From contig NZ_JAZHRU010000001.1 in assembly GCF_036924525.1 (NCBI RefSeq), forward strand, positions 2,943,001 to 3,007,000: a stretch of DNA of 64,000 bases. The letters run 5' to 3'. This document shows positions 53,558-63,514 of the stretch, one piece after another. The notes beneath the pieces were generated by a model. The model saw only the letters and a list, made by a program, of their open reading frames with translations, made no database searches and had not been told where the DNA came from. The position numbers were made by a program, and so were the translations under genes. Each line of letters starts with the position of its first letter. The stretch's first letter is position 1. The DNA is from Bradyrhizobium sp. AZCC 1719 (GTDB lineage Bacteria > Pseudomonadota > Alphaproteobacteria > Rhizobiales > Xanthobacteraceae).

Positions 53558-56458
53558 TCACCCTTTCTTGCGCGGTCCGCGTTCAGGAGCGGGTTCGCCC
53601 GGGCCCGGGACCGCGGGCGGTGCCTCAGACTTGGCCGGGCCGCCGCCCTTACGCGCGGAATCCCTGATGCCCTGCATGTCGCGCGCTTCGCGAATGAGGC
53701 CGGGCATCTTGGCAAGGCTTCCGCCCTCAACGCCGATATCGGAAAGGATCGAGTCGATCAGCGGGGCCTGCACCCGGTAGCGCAGCGCCGAGTCGATCAC
53801 CTCGTCGGTGGCGCTGCGGCCGGCACCATTGCCGCCGCCGCCACCGTTGAGGCCGTCGACCTGAAGGATGCGGATGCCCTCAATCTTCTCCATCGGCTTG
53901 ACGCTCTCGCGCACGATGCCCTCGATACGGTCGAGCAGCTTGCGGCGGAACAGCGAGTAGCGCGCCTGGTCGGTGAGCACGTTCTCCGCTTCGTTGAGCA
54001 GCCGCTGCGCCTCGGCTTCGACCGCCGCGCGCACCCGCTCGGCGTCAGCAGCGATACGGGTCTCCTCGGCCCGCTTCTCCGCCAGCAGCACCTCGACGGT
54101 CTTTTGTCGTTTGGCGATCTCGCTTTCGCGGGCGGTGACGACGCGCTCGGCGGCTTCGGTCGCCCCCGCGCGCGCATCCTCGGCTGCCACCTTGGCGGCG
54201 GATTCTTCCAGTGATTTCTGATAGAGGGCGATCGCCTTTTCCATCAGCGCCGTTTCGACTTCCTTCTCGCGATTGACTTCCAGCTTGCGCAGGTCGCGCT
54301 CGCGGCCGATACGGGCTTCGTCGAGGCCGCGGTCGGAGGCGATGCGCGCCCGCTCGACTTCCTCGCGGGAAGCGATCTCGGCCTCCTGCAGCGCCTGGAC
54401 ACGGCCGACTTCAAGCTGCTCGATCGCGCGCCGGCGTGCCAGCCGGGCGGCCTCCAGCGCCTGTTCACGCGAGACGTCTGTCGTCTCGACTTCCTTGCGC
54501 GCGTTGATCTCGGCCTGCTTGACCTGGCGATCGGCGTCGATACGCTCGGAGCGCTTGGCGGCGAGTGCAATCACACGCTCCTCGTCGGCGATCTCGACCG
54601 CCTTCTTCTGATCGATATTGAGCACTTCGCGGGTCTTCGACGAGGCGATACGTTCGGCTTCGAGCGCCAGTTCGACCTCGACGCGGCGCCGCTCAATGGC
54701 GTCACGCCGCTTGAGTTCGGCGGCTTCGATGGCCTCGGTACGCTCGATCTCGAGTCCCCTTGTTTCTCGTTCGGCCCGAATACGCTGCGCGGCAACGACC
54801 TTCTCCTGGGAGATGCGGGCGGCCTCGATCGCTTCGCGCGAGGCGATATCGGCCTCCTCGACGGCGCGGTTGCGCGCTATTTCGAGCGAGCGAACGCGCT
54901 CCTCCTGCGCGATGCGGGAGGCTTCCGTTGCCTCGCGCGCGGAAATGCCGGCGACTTCCAGCGCCTGGTTGCGCTCGATTTCGAGCTTGCGCGTGGCGTG
55001 CTCGGAACTGATCCGCTCGGCGGCCAGGGTACGCTCGCGGGCGATCCGCGCCGCTTCCACGGCCTTCTGCGCCTCGATCTCCGCTTCCTGGATTGTTCGA
55101 ACCTGCGCAATCTCCAGCGAGCGGGTGCGTTCGTCGGACGCAATGCGTTCGACGTTGACGATCGTGGTCTGGGCGATGCGAGCCTTCTCGGTCGCCTCGC
55201 GCGCCGCGATCTCGGCTTCTTCGACCGCGCGGGTGCGCTCGATCTCGCGCCTTCGGGTTTCTTCCTCGTTGGCGATCCGCGCGTCGGTCACGGCGCGGTC
55301 CTGCTGGATGCGCGCCTTCTCGATCGCTTCGCGCGCCGTGATCTCGGCTTCCTCGACGGTCCGCGTGCGCTCGATATCGCGCTGCCGCACCTCCCGCTCC
55401 GAGGCAATGCGGGCGGTATCGACCGCGCGCTGATTGGCGATCTTGGCCTTTTCGATTTCCTCGCGCGCCAGCAGCTCCTTTTCCTCGACGGCGCGCGTGC
55501 GCTCGATCTCGCGGTGCCTTGTTTCGCGCTCGGAGGCGATCCGCGCTTCGGCGATGGCGAGCTCATTGGCGATGCGCGCCTTCTCGATGGCTTCGCGGGC
55601 GGCGATCTGCGCCTGCTCGGCCTCGGTCTCGCGCAACGCGCGTTCGCGCGCCACTTCGGTGCGCTGCAGCGCCCGGCGCATCTCGATGTCGCGTTCCTGT
55701 TCGAGGCGGGCGGTCTCGCTCTCGCGCTCGATCTCCAATGCCTGCCGCTCGGCATCGAGGTTGCGGGTGCGGATCTTGATCATCGAATCCTGTTCGATGT
55801 CGTTGCGCAGCTTGCGCTTGGCTTCGATGTCCTCCATCAGCCGGGTGAGACCCTCGGCGTCGAAGCGGTTCGACGGATTGAAATATTCGAGGTCAGTCTG
55901 GTCGAGATCGGTGATGGCGACCGATTCGAGCTCAAGCCCGTTCTGGGCTAGCGCTTCGGCCGCGGCGGCCTTGACGCGGGCGACATATTCCCCGCGCTGC
56001 TCGTGCATCTGCTCCATGGTCATTTCGGCGGCCACCGACCGGATCGCGGAGACGAACTTGCCGGAAAGCAGGGCGTGCAACTGCTCCGGCTCGAGCGTGC
56101 GCCGCCCGAGCGTGGCGGCGGCAATTGCGACGGCTTCACGGGTCGGCTGCACGCGCACGTAAAAATCGGCCTCGATGTCGATCCGCATGCGGTCGCGGGT
56201 AATCACCGCGTCATGCTTGGCCCGCACGATGCCCATCGGCAGCACGTTCATGTTGACGGGCGTGTAGTCGTGAATGAACGGCAGCACGAAGGCGCCGCCA
56301 TTGATCACCACGCGCTCGCCCAAGAGACCGGTGCGGACGAAGGACACTTCCTTCGACGATCGGTGGTAGAGCCAGTTCACGACATAGACGACAATGGCGA
56401 TCACGACGATCGCGACAATCAGCCAGAGGATCAATTCACCAACCAGAGTCCCCGACAT
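53558..56458 (-). CDS. Giant flotillin-family membrane scaffold protein
   Basis: 966 residues. An N-terminal membrane helix (about 8-30) and an SPFH/band-7-like domain (about 35-200; VVINGGAFVLPFIHDYTPVNMNVLPM, DRMRIDIEADFYVRVQPT) define a flotillin. Usual family members have about 450-700 residues; this one has a long charged coiled coil (about 210-850) containing 44-residue repeats (288-741). It ends with a helical tail (SLFRRKLLDRIEGIVRESV) and a Gly/Pro-rich end. It should oligomerise as a cytoplasmic-facing ring or cage at the inner membrane. Its place inside the transporter/hydroxylase operon suggests it organises those proteins. Confidence 0.88.
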   Translation of the reverse strand: MSGTLVGELILWLIVAIVVIAIVVYVVNWLYHRSSKEVSFVRTGLLGERVVINGGAFVLPFIHDYTPVNMNVLPMGIVRAKHDAVITRDRMRIDIEADFYVRVQPTREAVAIAAATLGRRTLEPEQLHALLSGKFVSAIRSVAAEMTMEQMHEQRGEYVARVKAAAAEALAQNGLELESVAITDLDQTDLEYFNPSNRFDAEGLTRLMEDIEAKRKLRNDIEQDSMIKIRTRNLDAERQALEIERESETARLEQERDIEMRRALQRTEVARERALRETEAEQAQIAAREAIEKARIANELAIAEARIASERETRHREIERTRAVEEKELLAREEIEKAKIANQRAVDTARIASEREVRQRDIERTRTVEEAEITAREAIEKARIQQDRAVTDARIANEEETRRREIERTRAVEEAEIAAREATEKARIAQTTIVNVERIASDERTRSLEIAQVRTIQEAEIEAQKAVEAARIARERTLAAERISSEHATRKLEIERNQALEVAGISAREATEASRIAQEERVRSLEIARNRAVEEADIASREAIEAARISQEKVVAAQRIRAERETRGLEIERTEAIEAAELKRRDAIERRRVEVELALEAERIASSKTREVLNIDQKKAVEIADEERVIALAAKRSERIDADRQVKQAEINARKEVETTDVSREQALEAARLARRRAIEQLEVGRVQALQEAEIASREEVERARIASDRGLDEARIGRERDLRKLEVNREKEVETALMEKAIALYQKSLEESAAKVAAEDARAGATEAAERVVTARESEIAKRQKTVEVLLAEKRAEETRIAADAERVRAAVEAEAQRLLNEAENVLTDQARYSLFRRKLLDRIEGIVRESVKPMEKIEGIRILQVDGLNGGGGGNGAGRSATDEVIDSALRYRVQAPLIDSILSDIGVEGGSLAKMPGLIREARDMQGIRDSARKGGGPAKSEAPPAVPGPGEPAPERGPRKKG
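54236..55597 (-). repeat. 44-residue (4 x 11) coiled-coil repeat array in the flotillin gene
   Basis: Protein residues 288-741. I count units of exactly 44 residues beginning RE/RD/QK/RK at 288, 332, 376, 420 and 464, one of 33 at 508, then 44 again at 541 and 585. After a 25-residue gap two more units start at 654 and 698. The consensus is REAIEKARIA...ARIAxERxTRxxEIERxRAVEEAEIAA. Since 44 and 33 are multiples of 11, this is a hendecad coiled coil. In DNA the unit is 132 bp. Confidence 0.9.
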
Positions 56459-56482
56459 CTCTTCCTCCCTTTGGTCTCGGCG

Positions 56483-57316
56483 TTATCGCGCGCCGATCGC
56501 CTTGAATTTACGAACCTGTTCGGTAAGCGCCCGCTCCACCGGCAGGCGCTCCATCGAGGAGGCGCCATAGAAGCCGTGGCACTTGCGCGTATGTTTCATG
56601 ATGAAATCGGCGTCGGCCGGCTCGGCGATCGGGCCGCCATGGGCCAGGACCAAAATGTCCGGATTGACGCTGAGCGCGGCTGCCGCCCAGGTGTCGATCT
56701 GTTCCGGACAGTCTTCGAGCTTCGGCGCAGTGTGCGCCCCAATCGCGCCGCCGGTGGTCAGGCCGAGATGGCAGACGATGATGTCGGCGCCCGCGATCGC
56801 CATTGCCGCGGCTTCGCTCTCGCTGAACACATAGGGCGTCGTCAGCATATCCTTGTCGCGCGCCTTGGCGATCATGTCGATCTCCAGCGCATAGGACATT
56901 CCGGTTTCCTCGAGATTGGCGCGGAATACGCCGTCGATCAGGCCGACGGTCGGAAAGTTCTGCACGCCGGCAAAGCCCAACGCCTTCAACTGATCGAGAA
57001 AACTGTCCATGTCGCGGAACGGGTCGGTGCCGTTGACGCCCGCCAGTACCGGCGTCCGGGTGACGACGGGGAGCACTTCGCCGGCCATCTCCAGCACGAT
57101 CGCGTTGGCGTCGCCATAGGGCATCAGCCCGGCGAGGGAGCCGCGGCCGGCCATGCGGTAGCGGCCGGAATTGTAGATCACGATCAGGTCGACGCCGCCG
57201 GCTTCCTCGCATTTGGCCGATAGGCCGGTGCCCGCGCCGCCGCCGACGATCGGCTCGCCCTTGGCAGCCATGTTGCGAAACTTCTTCAGGATGGCTGAAC
57301 GTTCGAACTTCGCCAT
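56483..57316 (-). CDS. PEP-hydrolase-family TIM-barrel protein (Tm-1 C-terminal-domain-like)
   Basis: 277 residues. The barrel starts [35 protein letters not shown] and includes [42 protein letters not shown] and a late [18 protein letters not shown] (motifs shortened: [33 protein letters not shown]). The family is annotated as phosphoenolpyruvate hydrolase-like. It is usually encoded beside UPF0261 proteins, as here. ATG 57316 has GAGG five bases upstream; GTG 57322, overlapping the previous stop, is an alternative. Function unproven. Confidence 0.85.
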   Translation of the reverse strand: MAKFERSAILKKFRNMAAKGEPIVGGGAGTGLSAKCEEAGGVDLIVIYNSGRYRMAGRGSLAGLMPYGDANAIVLEMAGEVLPVVTRTPVLAGVNGTDPFRDMDSFLDQLKALGFAGVQNFPTVGLIDGVFRANLEETGMSYALEIDMIAKARDKDMLTTPYVFSESEAAAMAIAGADIIVCHLGLTTGGAIGAHTAPKLEDCPEQIDTWAAAALSVNPDILVLAHGGPIAEPADADFIMKHTRKCHGFYGASSMERLPVERALTEQVRKFKAIGAR

Positions 57317-57318
57317 GG

Positions 57319-59553
57319 TCACCTCGCGACTTTCCGACGTGTCCCCGGGCGTCCGACCAGAGGACGGAGCGCGTTGACGATGGCGGATGCAAATTCGGGT
57401 TCGTTGATGTGGCGCCTGATGCGGATGAGCTGGCGGTTGCCGGTCTGGCGCACGCTGCGTTCCAGCGCTGTAAACAGCGCCGCGTCGGCTTCCGGATCCC
57501 AGAACGGCTGGCTAGGGGCGTCGAGCGCCGAGACGCCGCCTTCCGGAAGGAAGAAGCGCACCGGCCCGTCCATCCGGTTTAGTTTTTCGCCGATCCAGCG
57601 GCCGATGCGGTCGTTCTCTTCCGGCGTGGTGCGCATCAAGGTCACCTGCGGATTGTGAACGTGGAATTTGCGCTGGCGATAGCGTTCGGGAATGGTGTCG
57701 GGCGCGCCGAAATTGACCATATCGAGCGCGCCGACCGAGCCGATGAAGGGCACGCGGCTGCGGATGATCGCGCCGAAGCGATCGTCGGTTGCCGGGAACA
57801 CGCCGCCCATCAGGAGATCGCAGACTTCCGTCGTCGTGAGATCGACGACGGCCGCGAGCATTCCGGAATCGACCAGCTTCTCCATCGAACGGCCGCCGAC
57901 GCCGGTGGCGTGGAAGACGAGGCATTCGAAATCGCTGCGCAGATCGGCCGCGATCTTCTGCACGGCCGGTGTCGTCACGCCGAACATGGTGATGCCGACA
58001 GCGGGCAACGCAACCCGTGCGTTATGCTCGGCCGCGCTTTGATTTTCGAGACGCGCCTTCACCATGCCGGCGATGGCGTTGGCGCCGTTCGCGAGCACGG
58101 CACGCGAGATCGAATTAAGCCCCTGCACGTCGGTGACCGAATACATCATCGTGATATCGGCAGGCCCGACATAAGGGCCGACGTCTCCCGATGCGACGGA
58201 TGAGATGATGAGTTTCGGTACGCCGACGGGAAGGCCGCGCATGCCCGGCGCGACCAGCGAGGCGCCGCCGGAGCCGCCGGCTGAAATAATGCCTGCGACA
58301 TTGCCCTGACGGCGCAGCCAGTTGGCGAACGCATCGGCCATCGCGGTCACTGACGCGCCGCGATCGGAGCCGAACACGCTCGACCCGCCGCGGCCATGGT
58401 TGAGCGCGATTTCCTGGGCGGAGACGTCGCAGGTGGAAAGCCTGCCGCTGGTGGAGACGTCGACCAGGCGCGTCCGCAAACCGTGACCGGCGATCACGTC
58501 GCGGATGAAGCGCAGCTCCTCGCCCTTGGTATCGAGGGTGCCGACGATCAGCACGACGGGCGGTCCCGTTACGTTTTGCAGGCCGGCGCCGGCTTGGCGT
58601 TTCTGCCGTGCGGCGTCTTCAATCCGGGTGAGGCCCGTCGAAAGCGTGCGCGCGGCTGCCTCGATGCGCGCAATCGGTGCCGGCTGCGACCAGCGCGTCG
58701 GCAGCGTGGGATTGGAGATATAGATCCGGATTGGCGCCGTGCTCGGGGCGCGCGGCGGCGAGGGACGCGCCTTCTCCGCGCTCGCATCGATAGTTTCGAT
58801 ATCCGTTTCCGGCTCGGCGTGGACACCAACGACTCCAACACCGAGCAGCCGTTGTTGCAATTCGCGGTCGGCGGCAAGGCGCGCGGAGTCGATGATGCGA
58901 TTGATGCGGCCATTGACCATGATCGCGACGTTCTTCGAAATCGCGGTGGCGACGCCGATATTCTGCTCGATCACCAGCACCGACATCTCGCCGTCTTCGG
59001 CAAGCCGCACCAGCATTTCCTCGACCTGGGCGACGATGACAGGCGCCAGCCCTTCGGTCGGCTCGTCCATGATGAGGAGATGCGGATTGGTCAGAAGCGC
59101 GCGCGAGATCGCCAGCATCTGCTGTTCGCCGCCCGAGAGCTGGCCGCCACCATGATCTTTGCGCTCGGCAAGGCGGGGAAACGTCTCGTAGATGCGATCG
59201 ATGGTCCAGACGCCGCGCCGCATCCCGGCCGCCAGCCGCAGATGTTCGTCGACGCTGAGCGAGCGCCACAGCCGTCGCCCTTGCGGAACGTAACCAACGC
59301 CTGCTTGCGCGATCCGCGCCGGGCTGAGGCGGGTGATATCCTCGCCGCGGACGCGCACCGAACCACCGCTCGCCCGCAGCAAGCCCATGATGGTCTTGCA
59401 CAGCGTGGTCTTGCCCATGCCGTTGCGGCCGACCACCGAGAACACGCCGGAATCCAGCGTCAGCTCGACGCCCTGCAGCGCATGGGAATGGCCGTAGTAA
59501 ACGTCGAGGCCCCTGACTTCGAGGGCGGGTGCGGAGCGGCGGATCTCACTCAT
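57319..59553 (-). CDS. LivF-type ABC ATPase fused to a Tm-1-like (UPF0261) domain
   Basis: 744 residues. Residues 1-240 are a complete LivF ATPase: Walker [10 protein letters not shown], signature [16 protein letters not shown], Walker [12 protein letters not shown] and switch region [12 protein letters not shown] linker rich in Ala/Pro (241-331) leads to a UPF0261/Tm-1-like domain (332-744) starting [19 protein letters not shown], with GTSG-like loops ([20 protein letters not shown]) and [15 protein letters not shown]. The frame is continuous. ATG 59551-59553 overlaps the LivG stop by eight bases. The adjacent gene encodes the second half of a Tm-1-type protein. ATPase function is near certain; the second domain is thought to bind ATP. 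Confidence 0.9.
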   Translation of the reverse strand: MSEIRRSAPALEVRGLDVYYGHSHALQGVELTLDSGVFSVVGRNGMGKTTLCKTIMGLLRASGGSVRVRGEDITRLSPARIAQAGVGYVPQGRRLWRSLSVDEHLRLAAGMRRGVWTIDRIYETFPRLAERKDHGGGQLSGGEQQMLAISRALLTNPHLLIMDEPTEGLAPVIVAQVEEMLVRLAEDGEMSVLVIEQNIGVATAISKNVAIMVNGRINRIIDSARLAADRELQQRLLGVGVVGVHAEPETDIETIDASAEKARPSPPRAPSTAPIRIYISNPTLPTRWSQPAPIARIEAAARTLSTGLTRIEDAARQKRQAGAGLQNVTGPPVVLIVGTLDTKGEELRFIRDVIAGHGLRTRLVDVSTSGRLSTCDVSAQEIALNHGRGGSSVFGSDRGASVTAMADAFANWLRRQGNVAGIISAGGSGGASLVAPGMRGLPVGVPKLIISSVASGDVGPYVGPADITMMYSVTDVQGLNSISRAVLANGANAIAGMVKARLENQSAAEHNARVALPAVGITMFGVTTPAVQKIAADLRSDFECLVFHATGVGGRSMEKLVDSGMLAAVVDLTTTEVCDLLMGGVFPATDDRFGAIIRSRVPFIGSVGALDMVNFGAPDTIPERYRQRKFHVHNPQVTLMRTTPEENDRIGRWIGEKLNRMDGPVRFFLPEGGVSALDAPSQPFWDPEADAALFTALERSVRQTGNRQLIRIRRHINEPEFASAIVNALRPLVGRPGTRRKVAR

Positions 59554-60331
59554 GGCCTGCTGCCCCCAGATAGAGTTCCTGCACCTCCGGGTCGGCTTCG
59601 ATCTCGTGCGGCAGGCCTTCCTTGAAGACACGGCCGTTGTGCATCATCGTGACGCTTTCGACGACGCGAAGCGCGACATCCATGTCGTGCTCGATGATGA
59701 TGTAGCCGATGTGGGCGGGCAGCGACGTCAGGATATCGATCAGTTCGCGCCGCTCGGTGGGGGAGAGGCCCGCGGCCGGTTCGTCGAACAGAATGAAGCG
59801 CGGCGCACCAGCGAGCGCGAGCGCGATCTCGAGCTGCCGCTGCTGGCCATGGGCGAGTTCCGCGACCCGCTGCTCCCTCAGGGGTGTCAGGTGCACCGCC
59901 TGGATCAGCGCCTCTGTCGCATGCATGAGGGCGTCGTTCGCGCCCGGGCGCAGCGGAGAGAACCGTCCGCGAGAAACGCCGCGGCAGGCGAGATAGACGT
60001 TGTCCCTCACCGTAAGGCCGGGGAACAGCGCCGATATCTGGTAGGTGCGGCGCAAGCCGCGCCTGATACGCTCATAGGGCGGGAAGTGGGTAATGTCCTC
60101 GCCGAAGAAGCGGATGGTGCCCGAGGACGGCGGAAAGTCCCCGGTCACGCAATTGAACAGTGTCGTCTTGCCGGCGCCGTTGGAGCCGAGCACGGCGCGG
60201 CGTTCGCCCGGGCGAACCGTAATGGTGACGTCGGTCAGCGCCGCGAGCGCGCCGAACAGCCGCGTTACGCCGCGCAGCTCCAGCGCGGCGCCGGCGCCGA
60301 CGGCAGAAAAGCGTGGCGCGGCGCTATCCAT
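59546..60331 (-). CDS. Branched-chain-type ABC transporter ATP-binding protein LivG
   Basis: 261 residues. Walker [13 protein letters not shown], then the LivG-type insert [23 protein letters not shown] (cut), a divergent signature [18 protein letters not shown] and Walker [16 protein letters not shown]; the switch His is in [14 protein letters not shown] 60331 is favoured because it gives the usual N-terminus; the extra open frame upstream overlaps livM. It overlaps both neighbours by eight bases, so translation is coupled. It forms the ATPase pair with the LivF fusion. Confidence 0.92.
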   Translation of the reverse strand: MDSAAPRFSAVGAGAALELRGVTRLFGALAALTDVTITVRPGERRAVLGSNGAGKTTLFNCVTGDFPPSSGTIRFFGEDITHFPPYERIRRGLRRTYQISALFPGLTVRDNVYLACRGVSRGRFSPLRPGANDALMHATEALIQAVHLTPLREQRVAELAHGQQRQLEIALALAGAPRFILFDEPAAGLSPTERRELIDILTSLPAHIGYIIIEHDMDVALRVVESVTMMHNGRVFKEGLPHEIEADPEVQELYLGAAGHE

Positions 60332-61406
60332 GGCCGTGGCCTCCGCCCGCGCGTTTATCGACGGCCGCTGCGCCGCGGCGCCACCGCTCCCATAGCCCGA
60401 CCACGCCATCCGACGACCAGAACACGATGGCGAGGAAGCCGAGGCCGATCAGCAGCCGGAAGCGGTTGCCGTCGAGCCCGAGCTTGACCAATAGATCGAG
60501 CGCAAAGGTGCGCAGGATGACGAAGATGAAGGCGCCGATGAACGGTCCGATGGGGCGGGTGATGCCGCCGACCACGGCGATGATCAGGATGTCGATGCAG
60601 GCGCCGACGCTGACCGAGCCGGGCGAAATCTGCCGGTAGTTCCAGACCTGCAGGACGCCGCCGAGTGCGGCGATGAAGGCTGCGAAGGCGTAGGCTGCCA
60701 CGCGGTGCGCGTTGACATTAAAGCCAAGGGCGGCCATGCGGCGGGGATTGTCGCGCACGCCCTGCAGCGCGAGGCCGAAAGGCGCGCGCGAGACATATTG
60801 AACGGCGAAGTAGCAAAACGCCGCGACGCCCAGCGTGACGTAGTAGAAGGGAATATCGGAGCGCCAATCGACGCCCCAGAAGCGCGGCGTAGCGATGGTG
60901 TTGATGCCGGTGTGGCCGCCGAAGATCGCCCAGTTCTGATTGGTGAAGTAGTAGAAGGCCGCGCCGATCGCGAGCGTGATCATGATGGTGTAGATGCCCT
61001 CGGTGCGCACCGCGAGCGCGCCGCCGAGCGTGCCGAAGGCAGTGGCCAGAATGAGCGCCATCGGCGTTGCGAGCCACCACGGCCAGCCGAGGCTGATATT
61101 GGTGTTGGCACTCATGCCGAACACCGCAACCATGTAGGCGGCAAAGCCGGCGACGGTGAGCTGCATCAGGCTGACCATGCCGCCATAGCCCGCCAGGAAC
61201 ATCAGGCTGAGGGCTACGGTCCCGAGGATCAGCGTCGTGGCAAAGATCTCGATCAGGAAGAAGCCGTTGGCGATGAACGGCATGATCAAGAGGATCACGG
61301 CCACCAGCCAGACAGCCGGCTTGTTGAACTCCGGCCATGCCAACAACGCCGCGCGCGCTTTTGCCGGTTGACTGGTCTGAGGATGGGCGCCCTGGAGCAG
61401 CGACAT
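60324..61406 (-). CDS. Branched-chain-type ABC transporter permease LivM
   Basis: 360 residues with about nine membrane helices. LivM marks are the SLMFLAGYGGMVSLMQLTVAGFAAYM helix (shortened here to AGYGGMVSLMQL), the loop RTEGIYTIMITLAIGAAFY and the coupling loop RAPFGLALQGVRDNPRRMAALGFNV. A His/Gly-rich tail ends the protein. ATG 61406 begins one base past the LivH stop. It forms the membrane channel with LivH. The substrate class of Liv-type importers here includes urea, amides and aromatic acids, not only branched amino acids. Confidence 0.92.
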   Translation of the reverse strand: MSLLQGAHPQTSQPAKARAALLAWPEFNKPAVWLVAVILLIMPFIANGFFLIEIFATTLILGTVALSLMFLAGYGGMVSLMQLTVAGFAAYMVAVFGMSANTNISLGWPWWLATPMALILATAFGTLGGALAVRTEGIYTIMITLAIGAAFYYFTNQNWAIFGGHTGINTIATPRFWGVDWRSDIPFYYVTLGVAAFCYFAVQYVSRAPFGLALQGVRDNPRRMAALGFNVNAHRVAAYAFAAFIAALGGVLQVWNYRQISPGSVSVGACIDILIIAVVGGITRPIGPFIGAFIFVILRTFALDLLVKLGLDGNRFRLLIGLGFLAIVFWSSDGVVGLWERWRRGAAAVDKRAGGGHGHG

Positions 61407-61407
61407 G

Positions 61408-62418
61408 TCAGCGCCTCGCAAGGAGGCCCTGCGGCCGCAGCGCCAGCACCAGCACCATGATGAGGAAGGTCACGACGATTGCATAAGTCGGGATGTAGAC
61501 GGAGCCGAGCTGCTCGGCGAGGCCGATGATGACGGCGCCCAGCGCCGCGCCCGGGATCGATCCCATGCCGCCGACGATGACGACGACGAGGGAAGCCAGC
61601 AGAAAGCGGGTATCTTCGCCGGGCGAAAGCGACTGGAAGGTTCCTCCGACGACGCCCGCGATGCCGGCGAGGCCGGCGCCCAGCGCGAACACGGCAACGA
61701 AGACGAGCTGGATCGGCACGCCGGTCGCCGCGAGCATGTCGCGGTCATCGACGCCAGCGCGCACCATCATGCCGACGCGGGTTCGGTTGAGCGCCAGCCA
61801 CATCGCGATGCCGATCACAATCGCCGCGACCAGGATCACGAGCCGCACCAGCGGATAGCGCAGATAGACCGCCTCACCCGACGATCTGACCGCGGTGACC
61901 AGCGGCAATTCGATCGGGCCGATCAGCCAGCTCGGCGTCTGGATCTGATAGAAGTCACCGCCGAAGGCCCACAGCATCAGATCGGCAAACACGATCGAGA
62001 GCCCGATCGTGACCATGGTCTGGCGCAGATCCTGCCCTTCCATGCGGCGAAAGACGACGATCTGCAGGACGATGCCGACCAGCGCCACACCGACAAACGC
62101 GATGATGAAACCGAGCACCCATGAACCGGTCCAGGCGCTGATGGCGTAACCGATGTAGCCGCCGAACAGATAAAGCGAGCCATGCGCCAGATTGACGTTG
62201 CGCATCAGCCCGAAGATGAGCGTGAAGCCGCTGGCCACCAGGAAGTAAAGGCTGCCGAGCGTGATGCCGTTGAACAGGGCGTTGAGAAAGACCCGCTTCC
62301 TGCCGATCGCCTCTTCGAGGCCGGGCGGCCAGACGGCAAGGATCAGCCACAACAACACCGCGACCGCGATCAGCAGGATCAGCGCCCATGCCGGATGGCG
62401 TTCGATGAATCGTGTCAC
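61408..62418 (-). CDS. Branched-chain-type ABC transporter permease LivH
   Basis: 336 residues, about eight membrane helices. The N-terminal helix (about 11-30) precedes the LivH core: LNALFNGITLGSLYFLVASG, FGLMRNVNLAHGSLYLFGGY (both full family patterns) and the loop RTRVGMMVRAGVDDRDMLAATG. The start is GTG 62418. It is the first membrane gene of the operon and lies 129 bases after the AraC gene, so a promoter may lie in that gap, although none is obvious. Confidence 0.92.
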   Translation of the reverse strand: MTRFIERHPAWALILLIAVAVLLWLILAVWPPGLEEAIGRKRVFLNALFNGITLGSLYFLVASGFTLIFGLMRNVNLAHGSLYLFGGYIGYAISAWTGSWVLGFIIAFVGVALVGIVLQIVVFRRMEGQDLRQTMVTIGLSIVFADLMLWAFGGDFYQIQTPSWLIGPIELPLVTAVRSSGEAVYLRYPLVRLVILVAAIVIGIAMWLALNRTRVGMMVRAGVDDRDMLAATGVPIQLVFVAVFALGAGLAGIAGVVGGTFQSLSPGEDTRFLLASLVVVIVGGMGSIPGAALGAVIIGLAEQLGSVYIPTYAIVVTFLIMVLVLALRPQGLLARR

Positions 62419-62547
62419 GGTAGCAGCCCGGCCGTCGCCATACCATCCTCCCAGACGCCGCGGCCGTTTCGGCTCGCGTTTTGGGGCATCCTAACGGCGC
62501 CGCGGACCTTGCACTTGATTGTCAGTATCTTTTCGCACCAGGTGCGC

Positions 62548-63375
62548 TCAAGGGCGCAAGACTTTGGCGGCGCGGCGGTATTCAGTCGGCGCCATCCCGA
62601 CATTGGCCGCGAAGAAGCGGGTGAAACCGCTCTGGGAGGAGAAGCCGAGATCGAAGCCGATATCGGCGATCGGCACTTCGGTCGCGACCAGGGCGTCCAG
62701 CGCCTGTTCCATGATCAGTGTATTGAGATAGAGGTTCGGCGTGACGCCGGTCTGGGTGCGGAACAGCCGGTAGAAGTGCGGGCGCGATAGCCCGGAGGCC
62801 CGCGCGATCGAATCCAGCTCGATCTCGGCGCCCGGGCTTTCGGACATCAGCTTGATGGATTTGCGAACGCGAAAGTCGGTGACGGCGGTGGCGGTGCGCG
62901 TCTCCTGCACCGGCTCGAACGTCTGCCAGCTTTCGTCATAACAACTGTCGATCAACTGCCTGAGCTCGCAGTCTAGGCTGCTCAGCGAAGGCGCGCCGCA
63001 CACCAGCGCGGCAGAGCGGCGAATATGCCTGTCGAGCGTGGCCGTACGCTTAAAGCAGGTGCGGCCGAACCGCAGGCTGTGGGCGCGGGCCGCATCGGGG
63101 GCGAACCATTCGGCGTTGACGTAAAGGACGAAGAAGATCGCCCCGTTCTCCATGTCCGTCGGGACAAAATTGTGCGGTTCCCAGGGGTTGACGGCAACAA
63201 TGGAGTCTTCCGCAAGCAGCCAGCGCTCATCGCACACATCAATGCGTGCTGGCGTTCCACCGACATGAAAAATCAGGTGCCCTTCGCGATGCGCGTGCAT
63301 GTTGAAGGGGCGGTTCAACTGATAGACCGTCGCGCGACCGAACCGGCCGTGGAAGACGGCGAGAGCCTTGCTCAT
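62548..63375 (-). CDS. AraC family transcriptional regulator
   Basis: 275 residues. An N-terminal cupin-like sensor (about 1-160; MHAHREGHLIFHVGGTPARI) is followed by two AraC HTH motifs: DSIARASGLSRPHFYRLFRTQTGV and IADIGFDLGFSSQSGFTRFF. It lies between the binding-protein gene and livH, all on the same strand, and is probably the local activator responding to the imported compound. ATG 63375 is at the end of a clean open frame; no better start is seen. Confidence 0.9.
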   Translation of the reverse strand: MSKALAVFHGRFGRATVYQLNRPFNMHAHREGHLIFHVGGTPARIDVCDERWLLAEDSIVAVNPWEPHNFVPTDMENGAIFFVLYVNAEWFAPDAARAHSLRFGRTCFKRTATLDRHIRRSAALVCGAPSLSSLDCELRQLIDSCYDESWQTFEPVQETRTATAVTDFRVRKSIKLMSESPGAEIELDSIARASGLSRPHFYRLFRTQTGVTPNLYLNTLIMEQALDALVATEVPIADIGFDLGFSSQSGFTRFFAANVGMAPTEYRRAAKVLRP

Positions 63376-63472
63376 GCCTTCCCTCCCGCGGGATGTTCTT
63401 GTCTTTTCAACCAGCGTTCAACATCCGCCGCGAGAATGCAAGGGAAGATCAAGGGAAGGTCACGTCCGGCCC

Positions 63473-63495
63473 GGGCCCCGGCACGACCGGGGCCC
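63473..63495 (-). terminator. GC-rich hairpin after the binding-protein gene
   Basis: GGGCCCCGG / CCGGGGCCC (9 bp, loop CACGA) begins 20 bases past the binding-protein stop. No T-run follows on the minus strand, so it may only stabilise the upstream mRNA end, as often seen after abundant binding-protein genes. Confidence 0.5.
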
Positions 63496-63514
63496 GTTCG
63501 CAAATGCGAAGAAC

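Noticed and set aside
52946..54214. Plus-strand frame of 422 codons across the SRPBCC and flotillin ends
   Set aside because: It crosses three well-supported minus-strand genes and shows no domain.
54236..55597. CRISPR-like regular repeats
   Set aside because: The 132-bp periodicity comes from the 44-residue coding repeats of the flotillin; units are adjacent and diverged, without spacers.
58396..59625. Plus-strand frame of 409 codons opposite the LivF fusion
   Set aside because: Covers the ATPase and UPF0261 parts in antisense; sequence is His/Arg/Asp-rich with no family motif.
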